DNA of 64,000 nt from Anderseniella sp. Lineage in GTDB: Bacteria > Pseudomonadota > Alphaproteobacteria > Rhizobiales > Aestuariivirgaceae. The stretch covers positions 62,001 through 126,000 of the forward strand of contig JANQOK010000013.1 in NCBI GenBank assembly GCA_028289645.1. Reading direction: 5' to 3'. Both the position numbers and the translations under genes were made by a program. Of the stretch, positions 42,980 through 51,193 are shown one piece after another. Each line of letters begins with the position of its first letter. Within the stretch, counting starts at the first letter, position 1. The notes below the pieces were generated by a model. That model did not search any database and had not been told where the DNA came from. It worked only from the letters and a program-made list of their open reading frames with translations.

Positions 42980-43566
42980 TGCCGGCCGGGGCTTTCCTCG
43001 CCGGACAGCGATTTCCACGACTTGCGTGACTTGTGCTTGTCATACCAGATGCCGATGGCGGGAAGGTTGTGCAGCAGATGAGTGTGGCCGGTATGAATGC
43101 AGAAGTTATGCACTGCCGGCAGCAGCCACATGTCCGCCAATGTAAATCCGCGGCCAACCAGCCAGGTGCGGCTGCCGATGCATTCATTCAACACTTTAAG
43201 GCAGGACCGGGTGTCGTCGCATTGTACCGCCTCAGCGGCGGACCTGGGGCCCATAAGCCTGCCCAGGCGCGAGTGGATGACACCGATCCATTGTTCAACT
43301 TCGGCCGATCGAATGGGATCGGCAGGCACCAGGGCGCGGCCGTTAAAGCGGTGATCGATATAATGGGTTATACCGCGTATCTCGAACAGCCTCACCTTAC
43401 CGTGCCGCAATGCCGGCAAGGAGCCGAACATGTTCTCCTTAAGGGCCTGTCCGGAACCGTGATCAATGTCCCGGAACCGGTACAGCACGCCCTTTTCCAT
43501 GCATGCCATCCTGCAGATGCGCACACCTGCATCGCGTGCCGGGCCGATAATTTCCAGTTCTGCCAT
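42976..43566 (-). CDS. Glutathione S-transferase family protein
   Basis: A 196-residue GST-fold protein. The N-terminal thioredoxin-like part includes ARDAGVRICRMACMEKGVLY and the region where GSH binds (SLPALRHGKVRLFEI, with the cis-Pro in LPALRHG and an Ile-Arg instead of the usual Glu-Ser/Thr after it). The C-terminal helical domain has FTLADMWLLPAVHNF. The ATG at 43566 was chosen over an in-frame one at 43605 because homology-like sequence begins there. The altered GSH-contact residues make catalytic GST activity uncertain. It is coupled to a LysE exporter downstream. Confidence 0.8.
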   Translation of the reverse strand: MAELEIIGPARDAGVRICRMACMEKGVLYRFRDIDHGSGQALKENMFGSLPALRHGKVRLFEIRGITHYIDHRFNGRALVPADPIRSAEVEQWIGVIHSRLGRLMGPRSAAEAVQCDDTRSCLKVLNECIGSRTWLVGRGFTLADMWLLPAVHNFCIHTGHTHLLHNLPAIGIWYDKHKSRKSWKSLSGEESPGRQ

Positions 43567-43646
43567 TCCCACCACTCCGCCGTGCTTCGCTATTGCATAA
43601 AGCATCCCGACTTACAACTGACTGTGACCTGTATTTGGATGCGGGG

Positions 43647-44159
43647 TCAGTCGTCAGGCGGGTGATCAATGGAGGGCAAATATGGCTTGAGATCGACCAA
43701 CGGGGTCTTGTCCAGCGCGTCCGTGGCGTCGATTCCGACAATGCCTGTGCCGATATCAATGGATGTGACTTTGACCAGGGCCATGGCAACCGGATTCGGC
43801 CGGACCGGTGAGCGCAGCGAAAAGACTCCGGCAGGCGTTTCGCGGTGGCGGGGTTGCTGCAGCACGACGTCGCGCCGGGCCTGGTGCATCCAGTACAGGA
43901 TGTGCAGATAATCGCCGGCTGTGAGTCCGGTCAGTCCGGACCGCCAGGCCTGATCTATCTCCAGATAGCAATCTCCGGCTGGCTTGTCGCGAGCCTGACG
44001 CATGTTTTTCGGACACTCGCTGCGCTGCTTCCATGGCGATCTGATGCGGCCAATGAAAATCACATGTGCATCACCGGCTTCCAGGGCCGGGTCACGCGGT
44101 GACCGGACTTCACCGTCACGCACATCTGCCGGCTCGTATGTACCGGACCGGCCGGTCAC
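43647..44159 (-). CDS. TrmO family tRNA (t6A37) N6-methyltransferase
   Basis: A 170-residue protein of the TrmO/YaeB (UPF0066) family, which uses SAM to methylate N6-threonylcarbamoyladenosine-37 in tRNA-Thr. The conserved elements are IGRIRSPWK near residue 37, the middle FSLRSPVRPNPVAMALVKV with the RPNP signature, and the C-terminal GIDATDALDKTPLVDLKPYLP. It lacks the C-terminal extension of the E. coli protein, as many bacterial members do. The GTG start overlaps the stop codon of the MlaC-like gene (GTGA). No functional link to that neighbour is obvious. Confidence 0.85.
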   Translation of the reverse strand: MTGRSGTYEPADVRDGEVRSPRDPALEAGDAHVIFIGRIRSPWKQRSECPKNMRQARDKPAGDCYLEIDQAWRSGLTGLTAGDYLHILYWMHQARRDVVLQQPRHRETPAGVFSLRSPVRPNPVAMALVKVTSIDIGTGIVGIDATDALDKTPLVDLKPYLPSIDHPPDD

Positions 44160-44740
44160 AGCGGTACCTTGCCTGATTTCAGGAATGTGAAAATCGCGTC
44201 GATGCTGCCGCCCCGGCGGATCACGTGATCGAAGCTCTGCCGCAGCAGGATACCCATCCAGATGCCTCCAACCCGTATATCCGTAATGCGATTTTCCCCG
44301 GTTCTGAACTCCACCTCGGTGCGGCGGTCCTGATCGTGTTGTACATAGCCACGCACGATCTTGCCGCGTGAACCGGTGACCACAAACGCCGTGCCGCGGA
44401 CCCTCTTGCCGTTTTTGGCAATCACTTTGAGGATCATGCGGTTGAACAGATCCACATAAGCCTGCTGCTGATCGGACTTGAGCTTGCGGCGATGCTTGCC
44501 AAGCACGAACAGAGCCAGGGATTGCATGGCAACATACCTGTCCAGCGTGTCTGCAATTTCGTCTTGTTGGGCGCCATTCCTCAGTACGTCCAGAAACCTG
44601 TTGGTAGCGTCGTGGACGAGTTTCTCCGGCGGTGTTGCAGGAGCTGCCTCAGCGATCCGGGCACCTGGATGGCCCAGAATCACAAGACCGGCGCCTAGTG
44701 CAACAAGCAGGTCGCGGCGTTTCATAGCGTTGCGTATCAT
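44156..44740 (-). CDS. MlaC/Ttg2D-like periplasmic phospholipid-binding protein
   Basis: A 194-residue exported protein with an Arg-Arg-containing signal peptide (KRRDLLVALGAGLVILG, ending near AEAAP) and an MlaC-like body (LVHDATNRFLDVLRN, YVDLFNRMILKVIAKN, IRVGGIWMGILLRQSF). MlaC proteins shuttle phospholipids across the periplasm for the Mla ABC system. Starts at 44740 and at 44725 (15 bp later) are both possible, and neither has a clear ribosome-binding site. No mlaABDEF genes are present here. It is coupled to trmO downstream. A second MlaC-like gene lies about 0.9 kb away on the same strand, beyond an opposite-strand crotonase gene. Confidence 0.78.
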   Translation of the reverse strand: MIRNAMKRRDLLVALGAGLVILGHPGARIAEAAPATPPEKLVHDATNRFLDVLRNGAQQDEIADTLDRYVAMQSLALFVLGKHRRKLKSDQQQAYVDLFNRMILKVIAKNGKRVRGTAFVVTGSRGKIVRGYVQHDQDRRTEVEFRTGENRITDIRVGGIWMGILLRQSFDHVIRRGGSIDAIFTFLKSGKVPL

Positions 44741-44833
44741 CGCGACCAATATGCGGAAACTCGCATCTGCGGGCAAGGTCCGAAACTGCCTGCAGGCTTG
44801 AACCAACGTGAACAAAGGTGCAGCTTGTGAGCC

Positions 44834-45601
44834 ATGAAAACACAAACCGTTACCATTGAACGTGCGGACGGCATCGCGGTCGTCACTTATGACCGCGGCG
44901 AACGGGCGAACGCGATGTCGTTTACCATCATGGACGAATTGGCGGCAGCGGCCTTGAGTTTCGTGGATGACACCGACCTGAGATGTGTGGTGCTGACCGG
45001 CACAGACAGGATTTTCTCCGCAGGCATGGACCTGTCCGACCCGGTATTTGACCGGATTAACGAGATGTCCCTCGAAGACAAGCGGCATTACAGCGAGAGG
45101 GGTCCAAGGTTGGGGCGGGCCTGGGCCGGTATCGAAGTGCCGGTGATCTGCGCAGTTGAAGGGCCGTGCCTTGCCGGCGGGCTGGCACTGGCATCCATGT
45201 GTGATTTCCGTATTGCATCACAAGGCTCCCGGTTCGGCGCGCCCGAGGTCCAGGTGGCGCACAATATGGGGTGGCATTCCGTGCCAAGGCTGATAGCGCT
45301 GGTTGGCGTCCAGGCGACACGGCGGGTCTTGCTGGCTGGTGAACAATGGACGGCGGAAGAGGCCAGGCGGCTTGGGTTTGCGGACGAGGTTTGTGAGACC
45401 GGCGGCGCGCTTGCCGCTGCAAAACTGATGGCAGGCCGGATTGCCGGTTATCCGGGCCTGGCTGTGCGGATGATCAAACGCCAGATCGATGCATCCGCCC
45501 ATGCACTTGATTATGCGACCAGCGCCTATGACAAGGACCAGCAACTGGTGGCGTGGATGTCGGATGACTTTCAGGCCGCTCGAGCGAAATTCGCCAGATA
45601 A
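44834..45601 (+). CDS. Enoyl-CoA hydratase/isomerase (crotonase) family protein
   Basis: A 255-residue crotonase. The CoA/oxyanion-hole segments are RIFSAGMDLSDPV (about residues 58-70) and EGPCLAGGLALASMCDFRIAS (about residues 110-130), with FGAPEVQVAHNMG after them. In place of the two catalytic Glu residues typical of enoyl-CoA hydratase 1, only the second region has Glu (APEVQ), so hydratase, isomerase or another crotonase reaction is possible. It is a lone + strand gene between two MlaC-like genes. Involvement in the leucine pathway, which lacks a methylglutaconyl-CoA hydratase in this window, cannot be shown. Confidence 0.85.
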   Translation: MKTQTVTIERADGIAVVTYDRGERANAMSFTIMDELAAAALSFVDDTDLRCVVLTGTDRIFSAGMDLSDPVFDRINEMSLEDKRHYSERGPRLGRAWAGIEVPVICAVEGPCLAGGLALASMCDFRIASQGSRFGAPEVQVAHNMGWHSVPRLIALVGVQATRRVLLAGEQWTAEEARRLGFADEVCETGGALAAAKLMAGRIAGYPGLAVRMIKRQIDASAHALDYATSAYDKDQQLVAWMSDDFQAARAKFAR

Positions 45602-45621
45602 AGCCGTCTGGCAGGCAGGTC

Positions 45622-46224
45622 CTAGCGATTCAGGGTTTCGACAAGTTGATTGACGGCGCGCCGGTCACCGCCCTTCTTCACCAGGAATTTCTGGAAAATA
45701 CCGCGCTGCTGATAGGTCAGTGAGACAAACCCGACGATCGGAACCGAAACTTTCACATCGACGACCTTGAAGGTCTTGCCGGCCGGACGCAGCAGAAACT
45801 GCACTGTGTACTTGTTTCCGGTGCGAAGCGTGACCAGCGTATTGACCGCGATATCCGAACCTTTTGCCTTCTTGGCGTCCAGGACTTCGGCTTTCGCCAC
45901 CCTGTATTCGCGGGTCTGGTCGGCGAAATATCGTGCCATGAACGCGGTGACGCCGTTGTAGTAGCGCTTGTTTTGAGATTTGGGCAGGAACCGCTCGTAC
46001 TTGCCGAGCGAATATTTCGAGATACCCGGGATATCTGCATGCCGGCGCAGGACACGGGCAAAGCTTGTGATCGTGCCTGATCTGTTTGCCGCCAGCAGAT
46101 CGTTGGCCACTTTGCGGGTGAATTTGATTGCAGGATGATCCGCCGCTGTTGCCGGTGCGATCGAGGTCACTGCGATCATCAAGGCTGCCAATACCGTACC
46201 CAATGCCAAAGTGCGCCGGTTCAT
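45622..46224 (-). CDS. MlaC-like periplasmic protein, second copy
   Basis: A 200-residue exported protein with a signal peptide (MNRRTLALGTVLAALMIAV, ending near TAAD) and an MlaC/Tgt2-type body: FARVLRRHADIPGISKYSLGKY, FMARYFADQTREYRV, and the C-terminal GGDRRAVNQLVETLN. The ATG at 46224 follows AAGGA with suitable spacing; a longer frame to 46290 has no signal character. It differs clearly from the first MlaC-like protein at 44.2-44.7 kb, so this is not a recent duplication. The usual Mla transport genes are absent from the neighbourhood. Confidence 0.82.
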   Translation of the reverse strand: MNRRTLALGTVLAALMIAVTSIAPATAADHPAIKFTRKVANDLLAANRSGTITSFARVLRRHADIPGISKYSLGKYERFLPKSQNKRYYNGVTAFMARYFADQTREYRVAKAEVLDAKKAKGSDIAVNTLVTLRTGNKYTVQFLLRPAGKTFKVVDVKVSVPIVGFVSLTYQQRGIFQKFLVKKGGDRRAVNQLVETLNR

Positions 46225-46433
46225 GCGGATGTGTCCTTTGAGTGTTATTAGTGTGACATGAGGCACGCAGCGTAAGAGGCTCATGCTCAATCCTCAAATC
46301 AATTAGTTAACAACTAAAGCGGTTTCGCGGCAGACGTCAAGATTATCGGCAGATGAGACGGGCTTGCTGGCAGTCCCAAGGCAGGCTAAGGCTTTTTACA
46401 AGAGGGAATAGGGAACACGGGCTGGCCGATTGA

Positions 46434-47387
46434 ATGGTGATGATTGACGAACTTCTGGCAGGATTGCGCGCGGCGGGGGAGGAAACCCGGCTGCGCTTGC
46501 TGTTCATCCTGTCGCGCGGGGAGTTCAATGTATCTGAACTCACCACCATCCTCGGCCAGAGCCAGCCGAGGGTCAGCCGGCATCTGAAACTGATGGTCGA
46601 GGCGGGTCTTATCCAGCGATACCGGGAAGGGGCCTGGATGCTGTTCCGCATCAATACAAGCTCCGGAAATGCGGAACTGGCCCGGTCGCTGATCCGGTTT
46701 CTGAGCGACGACGATCCACAAGTGGCACGTGACCTGGAGCGTATTGCCCAGGTCAAGGCGCAACGGCAGGCGGATGCCCAGGCCTATTTCGCAGAAAACG
46801 CTGAAAACTGGACAGCGATCCGCGCCTATCACGTGTCGGAGGAAAAAACCGAAGAGGCCATGCGTGAACTGGTCGGAGACGCGCGCATCGGGCGCTATGT
46901 TGATCTTGGCACCGGCACCGGCCGGATGCTGGAGATGTTTGCACCGCAAGCTGACGAGGCGATCGGCGTCGACCTGTCACGGGAAATGCTGAACTTCGCT
47001 CGGGCAAACCTGGGGCAGGCTGGACTGGAGCATGTCCAGGTCCGGCAAGGGGATATCTCCAGGCTGACATTGCGGGATGCATCTGCGGACCTGGTAACCC
47101 TGCATCAGGTGCTGCATTTTCTGGCCGACCCGGCCAGGGCGATTGGCGAAGCCGTGCGCCTGCTGAAACCGGACGGACGCCTTGTGGTGGTGGATTTCGC
47201 TTCGCATGATCTGGAATTCCTGCGCGAGCAGTTTGCTCACCGGCGCCTGGGTATAGCCCACTACGACATGACGGAATGGGTTAAATCTGCCGGCGCCAGG
47301 ATCACCAAGCATGAACAACTCAGCCCGCCGGCGCATCTGGCGCAGGAAGGCCTCGCGGTTGTTTTGTGGGTCGTCGAAAAGGCGTAA
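46434..47387 (+). CDS. ArsR-type regulator fused to a SAM-dependent methyltransferase domain
   Basis: A 317-residue fusion. Residues 1-90 form an ArsR winged helix (LRLLFILSRGEFNVSELTTILGQSQPRVSRHLKLM), without the Cys pairs of metal sensors. From about residue 120 there is a class I methyltransferase domain with YVDLGTGTGRMLEMF, IGVDLSREMLNFAR and LHQVLHFLADPARAI. Such fusions are common in alphaproteobacteria and have been linked to control of methionine/SAM metabolism, where the methyltransferase-like domain may sense SAM or SAH. Here no methionine gene is adjacent; the gene converges on the membrane protein downstream. The start could be the ATG at 46434 or one two codons later. Confidence 0.87.
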   Translation: MVMIDELLAGLRAAGEETRLRLLFILSRGEFNVSELTTILGQSQPRVSRHLKLMVEAGLIQRYREGAWMLFRINTSSGNAELARSLIRFLSDDDPQVARDLERIAQVKAQRQADAQAYFAENAENWTAIRAYHVSEEKTEEAMRELVGDARIGRYVDLGTGTGRMLEMFAPQADEAIGVDLSREMLNFARANLGQAGLEHVQVRQGDISRLTLRDASADLVTLHQVLHFLADPARAIGEAVRLLKPDGRLVVVDFASHDLEFLREQFAHRRLGIAHYDMTEWVKSAGARITKHEQLSPPAHLAQEGLAVVLWVVEKA

Positions 47388-47388
47388 T

Positions 47389-48450
47389 CTACAGCGGGCG
47401 AAATATCCAGGGCAGCCCGGTGAGCGGGAAACTGATCCAGTTCCACCAGGCATGATTGGCGAACTGGGCCACATAGAGCGCTGCAACAAATGCCAGCCAT
47501 CCGGCAAGCATCAACAAACCGGCGACCATGCCGCCGAAGCGGCCAGGCGCGGGCCGTGCCGGAGCCGGAGGCCGGTCCAGCATTTTAGATACCTGATGAA
47601 TGAACCGAAGTTCGTTCGACTGAAGCAGGAGTGCAGCCCGGGCGTAAAGCCTTGCCGCCCAGCGACGCAGGACAAGCAAGACAAGTACAAGATAGATGGT
47701 TGCGCCTGCGTAGTAGAACAGAGCGAACGCCTCGATTTCTTCCGGAGAGGCCGTGGCCAGCCCGGGATAGATGCCTTCCATGAATGCCGGTAGAATCTGG
47801 ACAAGAAACAATGGTGCCGACAAGGCAATGGTTGCCAGTGTCAGCATCAGGTAGCGCCAGCGGACACGGCCGATCAACCGGCGTATCAGGCCAATGCTCC
47901 AGATGGCACCCACCCTTTGCTCTGCCGCATGGTGCGCCAGCGCCATCGGCAGATGAGCCAGTGTAAACGCGCCCAGCGCAATGCCAACCGCCGCCAGAAG
48001 CGGGCCGACCCAGGCCTGCTCATAACCCTTGTTGAACGAGTTCTCCCAGCCGGCCCACCATGACAGCAGCAGGATTGTGCCAAACGGCAACAGGGCAAGC
48101 GACATGGCGATGACCGCCCTGAGAGAGGACTGCAGGGTGTCCCAGAAACCCTTCAACCAGCCCGGGAAACGCGCCGTGCCTTGCAGTTGCGGCAGGGCAT
48201 GGACAGTCGCCAGGGCAACTTTTCGGCTGACATCACGCTTGCCGTTCGCCCGGCTGTAACGGCCGCTCTCGATGACCATTTCTCGGCGCATCACCCGCAT
48301 TATCCATCCCAGCACGACGACGGCGGTGAACGGTGTGAGGCACAGGACGGCAGCAATGATAATGTTCACTACCGCTGCAAGCCGACGAAACATGCCAGGA
48401 CGTACCGCGCTATCCGGTGTGTCGGCGTGAACGGTCGTCTGGGCGCTCAT
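47389..48450 (-). CDS. Uncharacterised multi-pass membrane protein
   Basis: A 353-residue inner-membrane protein of unknown family with about six to eight hydrophobic segments (clear ones near residues 25-50, 113-135, 152-172, 205-228 and 250-272). It has a short cytoplasmic N terminus and a Pro/Ala-rich stretch (RPPAPARPAPGR) before the last helices. No transporter or enzyme motif is apparent. The ATG at 48450 overlaps the stop of the phosphatase-like gene (ATGA); the frame continues upstream but only as antisense-like sequence. The tight coupling suggests it assists or responds to the exported partner. Confidence 0.75.
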   Translation of the reverse strand: MSAQTTVHADTPDSAVRPGMFRRLAAVVNIIIAAVLCLTPFTAVVVLGWIMRVMRREMVIESGRYSRANGKRDVSRKVALATVHALPQLQGTARFPGWLKGFWDTLQSSLRAVIAMSLALLPFGTILLLSWWAGWENSFNKGYEQAWVGPLLAAVGIALGAFTLAHLPMALAHHAAEQRVGAIWSIGLIRRLIGRVRWRYLMLTLATIALSAPLFLVQILPAFMEGIYPGLATASPEEIEAFALFYYAGATIYLVLVLLVLRRWAARLYARAALLLQSNELRFIHQVSKMLDRPPAPARPAPGRFGGMVAGLLMLAGWLAFVAALYVAQFANHAWWNWISFPLTGLPWIFRPL

Positions 48451-49604
48451 GTCAGCAATTCCGACAGCACCCGGCCCTCCGCCGAACGCATCGGGAAGCC
48501 CATCACTGCACCGACGGTTGCGGCCAGGCTGGTCTGGTCGACCGGCTTGTCGAGAACCTTGCCTGCCGAGATGCCCGGACCGAGCAGCAAGGCAAATATC
48601 TCGTGCGCAGACCGGGAATTGAAATGATGCTGGTAAGGGACCGACATCAGTGGATTGGCATCCCGCCCGCAATCGGGGACGATTACAAACACTGTCTGTC
48701 CCCGATAGGCCGGTTCGCTGTCGGCGGTCTCGACAAGCCGTTTCAAGCCCTGATCGATGATGGCTATTGCCCTGGTGTAGTGACTGGCGTTTCCCCAGTG
48801 CACGTAGTCCGGGTCCTGGTAGTTGATCATCATAAGCCGCGGCTTCAGTTCGCGCATCGCCTTGACGGCGAGTTCAGTCAGCAACCGGTCACCACGCGGG
48901 TTTCTCAGACCGGTGTCGCCGTACTGGTTGCGCCAGTTGTCCCAGAACCTGTCCATCGCGGCTGAACTCCGCCGGGCTGAGCTGCGAAAATCATAGGCCG
49001 TCAACTCGTCCAATTGATTGCGGGCATCGGCCAGAACATCTTCAGATGCCTTGTTGTCTTCCAGGATGCGCCGGAATTTGTGCAACTTGTAACGAAACAG
49101 GCTGACCACTTCGGAGCGGAACGATACGCCGAAGTGCTTGTGACCGCCGTAGGTCAGGTATTCTTCCTGTGGACGGTCTTCGCCATTGATCAGCAGGGCC
49201 TGGTGAGCCGGTATGTCAAAACTCTTGCGCAAGGCCTCGAACAGGGTTGGTTCGCTGGGCTCCAGCAGCGGCGCAAGTCCCTGCGCTCCTACCTTCTCAT
49301 AGGCCCTGTAACGCCCGGTCAGTATGTTGAGCGTGCCCTCCGCATGGCTGGTATCGACGTCCTGCAGCTGGGCGATGGTGAGGTTAGGTATCAGCGTGCC
49401 GCGTTTGGCCAGCACATTGAGGAAATAAGGCGAGTATGTCGTGCGATCTGCAATTGTCTCGGTTCGCCGCACCCCGCCTCCGAAGCGCACGATGACGACA
49501 TTGGGTCCACGATAGGCCGGTGCCGCAACGGCAGACCTGCCCATGGCACCGGCAGCGATGGCGCCGGCGAGGCCCTGATTGAACGCGCGCCGTCCGATGT
49601 CCAT
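48447..49604 (-). CDS. Tat-exported alkaline phosphatase/sulfatase-superfamily protein
   Basis: A 385-residue protein with a twin-arginine-type leader (GRRAFNQGLAGAIAAGAM, cleavage near VAAPA) and the fold pattern of the alkaline phosphatase superfamily, near DUF1501/sulfatase-like proteins: PNVVIVRFGGGVRRTE at the start of the mature part, SHAEGTLNILTGRY (about residue 90), MINYQDPDYVHWGNASHYTRAI and VFVIVPDCGRDAN late. Where active enzymes have Asp-Gly at the first metal site this one has FGGG, and SDHG is replaced by PDCG, so metal binding may be altered. The substrate is unknown. It is coupled to a membrane protein gene downstream. Confidence 0.72.
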   Translation of the reverse strand: MDIGRRAFNQGLAGAIAAGAMGRSAVAAPAYRGPNVVIVRFGGGVRRTETIADRTTYSPYFLNVLAKRGTLIPNLTIAQLQDVDTSHAEGTLNILTGRYRAYEKVGAQGLAPLLEPSEPTLFEALRKSFDIPAHQALLINGEDRPQEEYLTYGGHKHFGVSFRSEVVSLFRYKLHKFRRILEDNKASEDVLADARNQLDELTAYDFRSSARRSSAAMDRFWDNWRNQYGDTGLRNPRGDRLLTELAVKAMRELKPRLMMINYQDPDYVHWGNASHYTRAIAIIDQGLKRLVETADSEPAYRGQTVFVIVPDCGRDANPLMSVPYQHHFNSRSAHEIFALLLGPGISAGKVLDKPVDQTSLAATVGAVMGFPMRSAEGRVLSELLT

Positions 49605-49682
49605 AGCGTTTTCACCATCCCAAATTGCCGATATTGAGCAGTTTCAGGGCAAAATCAGGCGCTTTTGTGAGGTAAGTTCCAG

Positions 49683-50309
49683 CTACCAGAGCTTATGGAA
49701 GTCATTCGTCTTTTTGACAAAATCGACTTTCGCAACCTTGTTCCAGACATCGGCGACACGAGGGCAGGCCTGTTTCAGGGCGGCAATGTCGGGGTGCCAG
49801 CTTGCCAGCATGGCCATATAGATGTCGGCCGCCGACATGGCCTTGTCGGCCAGCCACTCATGTCTGGACAGGTGCTCGTCGATAATGGCAAAGGCGGCGT
49901 TCATCTGGTCAACGGCGCAGGATCTCACCGCATCGGCACCTTGTGCGTCTGAGGTATAGCGGTCGGAGTAATAGCACCTCAGGTCAGCTTCATAGATGAC
50001 GGCTGACAGGTAAATCATCCAGCGCAGGTACAAGGGGCGAGACGAATCTCCCGGTTGCGGCGCCAGGCCGGTGCCGCGATGCGCATCGCCGAGAAACAGG
50101 CAGATGGCCGCGGATTCGGTCATTAGCTGGCCGTCCGGCAATATCAGTGCCGGCAGTTGCGCCGCCGGGTTTATTGCAAGGTAACCTGCCGATCTGTGCT
50201 CATCCTTTTCAGTGTCGATAATCTCGCGTTTCCAGCGCGCATTGCCCGCTTCCAGCATGGTCTCGGGCGCAAACCCGCCTGTGCCGGGGGCTGTATAGAT
50301 AGTGTACAT
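49683..50309 (-). CDS. Glutathione S-transferase family protein
   Basis: A 208-residue GST-fold protein. The N-terminal domain has MYTIYTAPGTGGFAPETMLEAG, AQLPALILPDG with the cis-Pro, and MTESAAICLFLGD with the Glu-Ser pair that binds the gamma-glutamyl part of GSH. The C-terminal domain has the helix LADKAMSAADIYMAM. The start at 50309 gives the family N terminus; upstream in-frame sequence is not homologous in character. It is a single gene. The reaction is not known; isomerase or peroxidase roles are as likely as conjugation. Confidence 0.84.
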   Translation of the reverse strand: MYTIYTAPGTGGFAPETMLEAGNARWKREIIDTEKDEHRSAGYLAINPAAQLPALILPDGQLMTESAAICLFLGDAHRGTGLAPQPGDSSRPLYLRWMIYLSAVIYEADLRCYYSDRYTSDAQGADAVRSCAVDQMNAAFAIIDEHLSRHEWLADKAMSAADIYMAMLASWHPDIAALKQACPRVADVWNKVAKVDFVKKTNDFHKLW

Positions 50310-50386
50310 ATGGGGCTCATTCCGGTTGTGGTTCGTTAACGAGGCTGACGTAGTTTCAACATGGTTGCAATCTATTCGCCGTGAGA

Positions 50387-51061
50387 ATGAACGTGAAGCG
50401 ATTTTCGACAAAAGTAATCGGCTGGCTGATTGCCGGATTTGCAATCGTTGGTGTTTCCGCGTGCTCGTCGACGCCAAACCTGACGGATGATTTCTCCAGT
50501 GCCGGCGTTCGTCCGCCGTCGGGCAAGTGTTCGGTTGATCCGCGATCAATTGCCGACGCGGTATCGATCGGCAATGTCGACGGCAGGGGAGCCTGCGGCA
50601 TCAAGAATGCCTGGAAGGTAACCGCGGTCGGCGATGTGGCGTTTTCAACCCCAGCCAGGGTTCGCTGCCAGATGGTGGGAGCGACAAGCCGCTGGATCAA
50701 AAACGCCGTGCAGCCTGCTGCGCGCTCCACCTTTGGCGAACCGGTGGTCAAATTGCGCATCGCGGCGTCCTATGCCTGCCGCGCGCGCAACAACAAACGC
50801 GGCGCCAAAATCTCCGAGCATGCCTTTGGCAATGCGCTTGACGTCTCGGCTTTCACCCTGGCGTCGGGCCGGGTCGTGGAGGTCCAAAGCGGCTGGAACG
50901 GTGGCCGAAAGGAGAGCTCGTTTCTGAAACAGGTTCACGGCAAATCATGTGGTACGTTCACAACTGTGCTCGGGCCAAATGCCGACGCGGCGCACCGGAA
51001 CCATTTCCACTTTGACCTCGGCAAGCATGGCCGCTCCGGCAAGGGCAAGTACTGCCGCTGA
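50387..51061 (+). CDS. Extensin-like protein, probable lipoprotein with M15-type peptidase fold
   Basis: A 224-residue exported protein. The N-terminal leader ends in a plausible lipobox (GVSAC, C26). The C-terminal two-thirds is the extensin-like C domain: SEHAFGNALDVSAF (H145, D152) and HRNHFHFDLG (H206, H208) together give the zinc-ligand pattern of M15-type D,D-peptidases, so a murein peptidase activity is likely though unproven. Cysteines at 48, 70, 94, 131, 188 and 223 suggest disulfides. The ATG at 50387 was chosen over a GTG six bases earlier. It is divergent from the GST gene with 77 bp between. Confidence 0.82.
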   Translation: MNVKRFSTKVIGWLIAGFAIVGVSACSSTPNLTDDFSSAGVRPPSGKCSVDPRSIADAVSIGNVDGRGACGIKNAWKVTAVGDVAFSTPARVRCQMVGATSRWIKNAVQPAARSTFGEPVVKLRIAASYACRARNNKRGAKISEHAFGNALDVSAFTLASGRVVEVQSGWNGGRKESSFLKQVHGKSCGTFTTVLGPNADAAHRNHFHFDLGKHGRSGKGKYCR

Positions 51062-51193
51062 AGCAGCGCCGGGACCGTTGCGATGAATGCCAGCCAGCTG
51101 CCAGTGGTGGTCTCCGGCGAAGTCCGTTTGCGACATTTCCGGGCGTCGTTGACGTGATATACAGCCAGGCTCCGGCTGACATAGGATCTGCTG

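Noticed and set aside
46380-46433. A cobalamin-riboswitch-like GAATAGGGAACACGG stretch before the ArsR-fusion gene
   Set aside because: The B12-box core and the other conserved elements are absent, and the stretch is too short for a riboswitch.
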